Positions 61,227-64,000 of a DNA stretch of 64,000 nucleotides are shown one piece after another (the first letter of the stretch is position 1; the number at the start of each line of letters is the position of its first letter). The position numbers and the translations under genes were made by a program. This DNA is from Roseobacter sp. (GTDB taxonomy: Bacteria; Pseudomonadota; Alphaproteobacteria; Rhodobacterales; Rhodobacteraceae). The stretch covers positions 522,048 through 586,047 of the forward strand of contig PCCY01000021.1 of NCBI GenBank assembly GCA_002731875.1, written 5' to 3'. Under the pieces are notes generated by a model. The model had not been told where the DNA came from, made no database searches, and saw nothing but the letters and a program-made list of their open reading frames with translations.

Positions 61227-63858
61227 TAAGTTTATAAAGCAAATCCAGTGCTTCACGTGGGGTGAGTTCATCAGGGATGATGTCGGCGAGCACATTTTCG
61301 AGTTTCGAAGCCTTGGCGGGTTGGGGTGTCGGCGTTGCCGCAACAGCAAAGAGCGGCAGGTCGTCGATCAGGGTCTTTCGCATGGCACCGCCTTCACGTT
61401 CGCCTTTTTCGAGCGCTTCGAGAACAACGCGAGCGCGTGCAATCACGGAATTTGGTAGGCCGGCCAACTGGGCGACCTGGACACCATACGACCTGTTGGC
61501 AGCACCTTTTTTGACTTCGTGCAGAAATATGACATCGCCTTCCCATTCTTTGACCGCCACCGTGGCATTATCGACGCCATCGAGTTTGCCCGATAGCGCG
61601 GTCATTTCGTGGTAATGGGTTGCGAACAAAGCCCGAGAGCGGTTTATGTCGTGCAGATGTTCGAGGGTGGCCCAGGCGATTGAAAGCCCGTCGTAGGTTG
61701 CTGTGCCCCGCCCGATTTCGTCGAGTATCACCAAGGCGCGGTCGTCTGCCTGATTTAGAATTGCGGCTGTTTCAACCATTTCAACCATGAAGGTCGAACG
61801 GCCGCGCGCGAGATCATCTGATGCGCCGACGCGGCTGAAGATCTGGCTTACGATTCCGATATGCGCAGACGTTGCGGGGACGAAGCTGCCCATTTGAGCG
61901 ATCAAGGCGATAATCGCGTTCTGCCGTAGGAAAGTCGATTTACCCGCCATATTCGGCCCGGTAAGCAACCAGATACTTGCGTTATCGCCGTCACCGGACA
62001 GGTGGCAGTCGTTTGCGATGAAGGGTGCCCCGGATTTCTGGGCCAGCGCGCGTTCTACAACCGGGTGGCGCCCGCCCTTGATATCAAACGCCCGAGAATT
62101 ATCGATGTGCGGCCTTACCCAGTTGTGGGACAGAGCCAAATCGGCCAGACTGGTTGCGAGGTCGATTTCGGCCAGCCCGGTTGATGCCGATCCGATGGGT
62201 CCCGCGTGTTCCAATATCGCGGATTTCAGGCTTTCGTAGAGCCGTTTTTCAATTTCCAGCGCGTGATTGCCGGCATTGAGAATCTTGGTTTCCAATTCGG
62301 ATAGCTGGACGGTGGTGAAGCGAACCTGATTGGCGGTTGTTTGACGGTGGATAAACGTTTCCGATAGCGGTGCCGAGAGCATTTTGTCAGCGTGGGTTGA
62401 TGTAACTTCGACAAAGTAGCCCAGGACGTTGTTGTGTTTGATCTTGAGGGTTGAAATACCAGTGAGCGAGATGAAGTCCTGCTGCATTCGGGCAATCACG
62501 CTACGACCCTCATCGCGTAGAAGCCGCAGTTCGTCGAGGTCGGCATTATAGCCGGCGGCGATGAAACCTCCGTCGCGGGCAAGCAGAGGGGGTTCGGCGA
62601 TCAATGCCTGGTCCAGAAGTTCGATCAACGCGCCGTGTCCGATCAGGCCTCGGGTCGCTTCGCCCAGCAAAGCGGGCAGGGAGGTCACGTGAAGTTTTTC
62701 GGCCAGAAGTTCAGCTTCTGTCAGGCCGTTACGAATAGCTGCCAAATCGCGGGGGCCGCCTCGGTCAAGGGACAGGCGCGACAAGGCGCGGTCCAAATCG
62801 GGTACGCTGCGCAAATGTTGTCTTGAAGCATTTCTTAAGCCAGCGTTGTCACAGGCAAATGCGATGGCATCTAAGCGATCCTGAATAGTCTCTAACACGC
62901 GGGAGGGTGAGGAAATGCGCCGTTCAAGCAGACGTGCCCCGGCGGCGGTCGCCGTCTTGTCCATTACCGATAACAAAGTGTCGGTCCGCCCGCCGGTCAG
63001 CGCGTGGGTCAATTCGAGATTGCGTCGCGTGGCCGCGTCGATCTGGATGCTGCGAGCTTCGGCTTCTTTTTGAGGGTGGCGCAGCAGCGGCAGTTTGCCT
63101 TTTTGAGTGATTTCGAGATAGTCGATGATCGCACCCATCGCAGATATTTCGGTGCGGGCGAAAGTGCCAAACGCATCCAGAGAGCTGACGCCGAACAGAT
63201 CGCAAATGCGTTTTTCGGCGCTGGAGCTGTCAAAAGCTGAACGTGCCAGAGGTGTGAGAGCTAAGTCAAAATCAGAGACTAATTCACGCAGTTCCGCCTC
63301 TTTTGCTTCCGACACAACAAGCTCTGAAGGCATGAGCCGGGCCAGTTCGGGCCCAAGACGTGCCGGCTTCATGGGCATCACGTGAAACGCACCGGTCGAA
63401 ATATCGACCCAGGCCAGCGCGTGGCTATCGCGTACCTCGGCATACGCGGCAAGATAGTTGTGACGTCGCGCTTCGAGCAATGATTCCTCGGTCAGGGTGC
63501 CGGGGGTGACCAGGCGAACGACATCGCGTTTGACCACACTTTTGTAACCGCGCTTCTTTGCCTCTGCCGGGCTTTCCATTTGTTCGCATACTGCGACGCG
63601 AAAGCCCTTGCGGATCAGCGTCAGAAGATAGCCTTCGGCGGCATGGACCGGGACACCGCACATGGGGATATCTTCGCCGCCATGTTTGCCGCGTTTGGTC
63701 AGTGCGATGTCCAGTGCTTCGGCGGCTGCAACCGCGTCGTCAAAGAACATCTCGTAGAAATCGCCCATTCGGTAGAATAGCAATGCGTCCGCATATTGCG
63801 CTTTCAGCTCGAGATACTGAACCATCATCGGCGTGATTTTTTCTTCGGTCACTTTCAA
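61207..63858 (-). CDS. mutS: DNA mismatch repair protein MutS
   Basis: [32 protein letters not shown]...[32 protein letters not shown]. Confidence 0.98.
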   Translation of the reverse strand: MKVTEEKITPMMVQYLELKAQYADALLFYRMGDFYEMFFDDAVAAAEALDIALTKRGKHGGEDIPMCGVPVHAAEGYLLTLIRKGFRVAVCEQMESPAEAKKRGYKSVVKRDVVRLVTPGTLTEESLLEARRHNYLAAYAEVRDSHALAWVDISTGAFHVMPMKPARLGPELARLMPSELVVSEAKEAELRELVSDFDLALTPLARSAFDSSSAEKRICDLFGVSSLDAFGTFARTEISAMGAIIDYLEITQKGKLPLLRHPQKEAEARSIQIDAATRRNLELTHALTGGRTDTLLSVMDKTATAAGARLLERRISSPSRVLETIQDRLDAIAFACDNAGLRNASRQHLRSVPDLDRALSRLSLDRGGPRDLAAIRNGLTEAELLAEKLHVTSLPALLGEATRGLIGHGALIELLDQALIAEPPLLARDGGFIAAGYNADLDELRLLRDEGRSVIARMQQDFISLTGISTLKIKHNNVLGYFVEVTSTHADKMLSAPLSETFIHRQTTANQVRFTTVQLSELETKILNAGNHALEIEKRLYESLKSAILEHAGPIGSASTGLAEIDLATSLADLALSHNWVRPHIDNSRAFDIKGGRHPVVERALAQKSGAPFIANDCHLSGDGDNASIWLLTGPNMAGKSTFLRQNAIIALIAQMGSFVPATSAHIGIVSQIFSRVGASDDLARGRSTFMVEMVETAAILNQADDRALVILDEIGRGTATYDGLSIAWATLEHLHDINRSRALFATHYHEMTALSGKLDGVDNATVAVKEWEGDVIFLHEVKKGAANRSYGVQVAQLAGLPNSVIARARVVLEALEKGEREGGAMRKTLIDDLPLFAVAATPTPQPAKASKLENVLADIIPDELTPREALDLLYKLKEAAKN

Positions 63859-64000
63859 TCCCCGTTCTACTTTGCCTTATGTACAGACCCGTGTCCTTGG
63901 GCGAAAGGGCGGAAGGCCGTTGGACCCCCTTATCGCGACGCAGAAAATACCATCATGATTGTGCGTTGGGTCGTTCACCGATATGAAGCTAGGAAATATT

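Noticed and set aside
63374-63389. GGCATCACGTGAAACG, a parS-like sequence in mutS
   Set aside because: Four mismatches to TGTTTCACGTGAAACA and not palindromic; the TCACGTGAAA core can occur by chance in coding DNA. Similar half-sites near 11706 and 61250 were rejected for the same reason.
1-64000. CRISPR arrays, tRNA/rRNA genes, insertion sequences, prophage
   Set aside because: No regularly spaced repeats, recognisable tRNA/rRNA signatures, transposase or phage structural genes were seen by eye; tRNAscan-SE, Infernal and ISfinder would be needed to exclude small or degraded cases.

Overview
This is a gene-dense alphaproteobacterial chromosome segment; gene content and protein style suggest Rhodobacteraceae (roseobacter-like). 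It appears to be origin-proximal. I support about 55 protein-coding genes. I recognised no tRNA or rRNA genes, CRISPR arrays, prophages or intact insertion sequences. From left to right: the 3' end of an EVE-domain gene; a DUF2853 gene; a MauG-like di-heme peroxidase convergent with a secreted FG-GAP/UnbV protein; a complete D-xylose locus (ROK regulator, xylFHG, xylB, xylA) plus an orphan DUF1045 gene; an aromatic amino acid/keto-acid cluster (long-form iorB, iorA, MarR, kynurenine-formamidase-like cyclase, kynureninase-like enzyme, aminotransferase); ahcY; a Gor/MerA-like oxidoreductase; a decayed mer locus beside an intact merR-like gene; the RegB/SenC/RegA redox system; a PAS-only protein in the DivL syntenic position; tsaE-amgK-murU-addB-addA-trxA; hslVU; smr-mltA-tim44; fxsA; secB; dnaQ-coaE-aroE-maf; a probable oriC (about 49.19-49.58 kb); hemJ; rho; mnmE-mnmG-rsmG-parA-parB; hemW-rdgB-rph; hrcA-grpE; mutS. 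The strongest non-coding signals are a candidate oriC with several near-consensus DnaA boxes and a perfect CtrA box (TTAA-N7-TTAA), a second perfect CtrA box just upstream of the DivL-like gene, and two perfect parS palindromes inside mnmG and rsmG. The two CtrA boxes are the only ones I found by eye. I did not find a clearly novel defence or mobile system. The most exploitable leads are the CtrA/oriC/DivL-like circuit, the MauG-like/UnbV pair, and the ior/kyn-like cluster with a shared putative operator.
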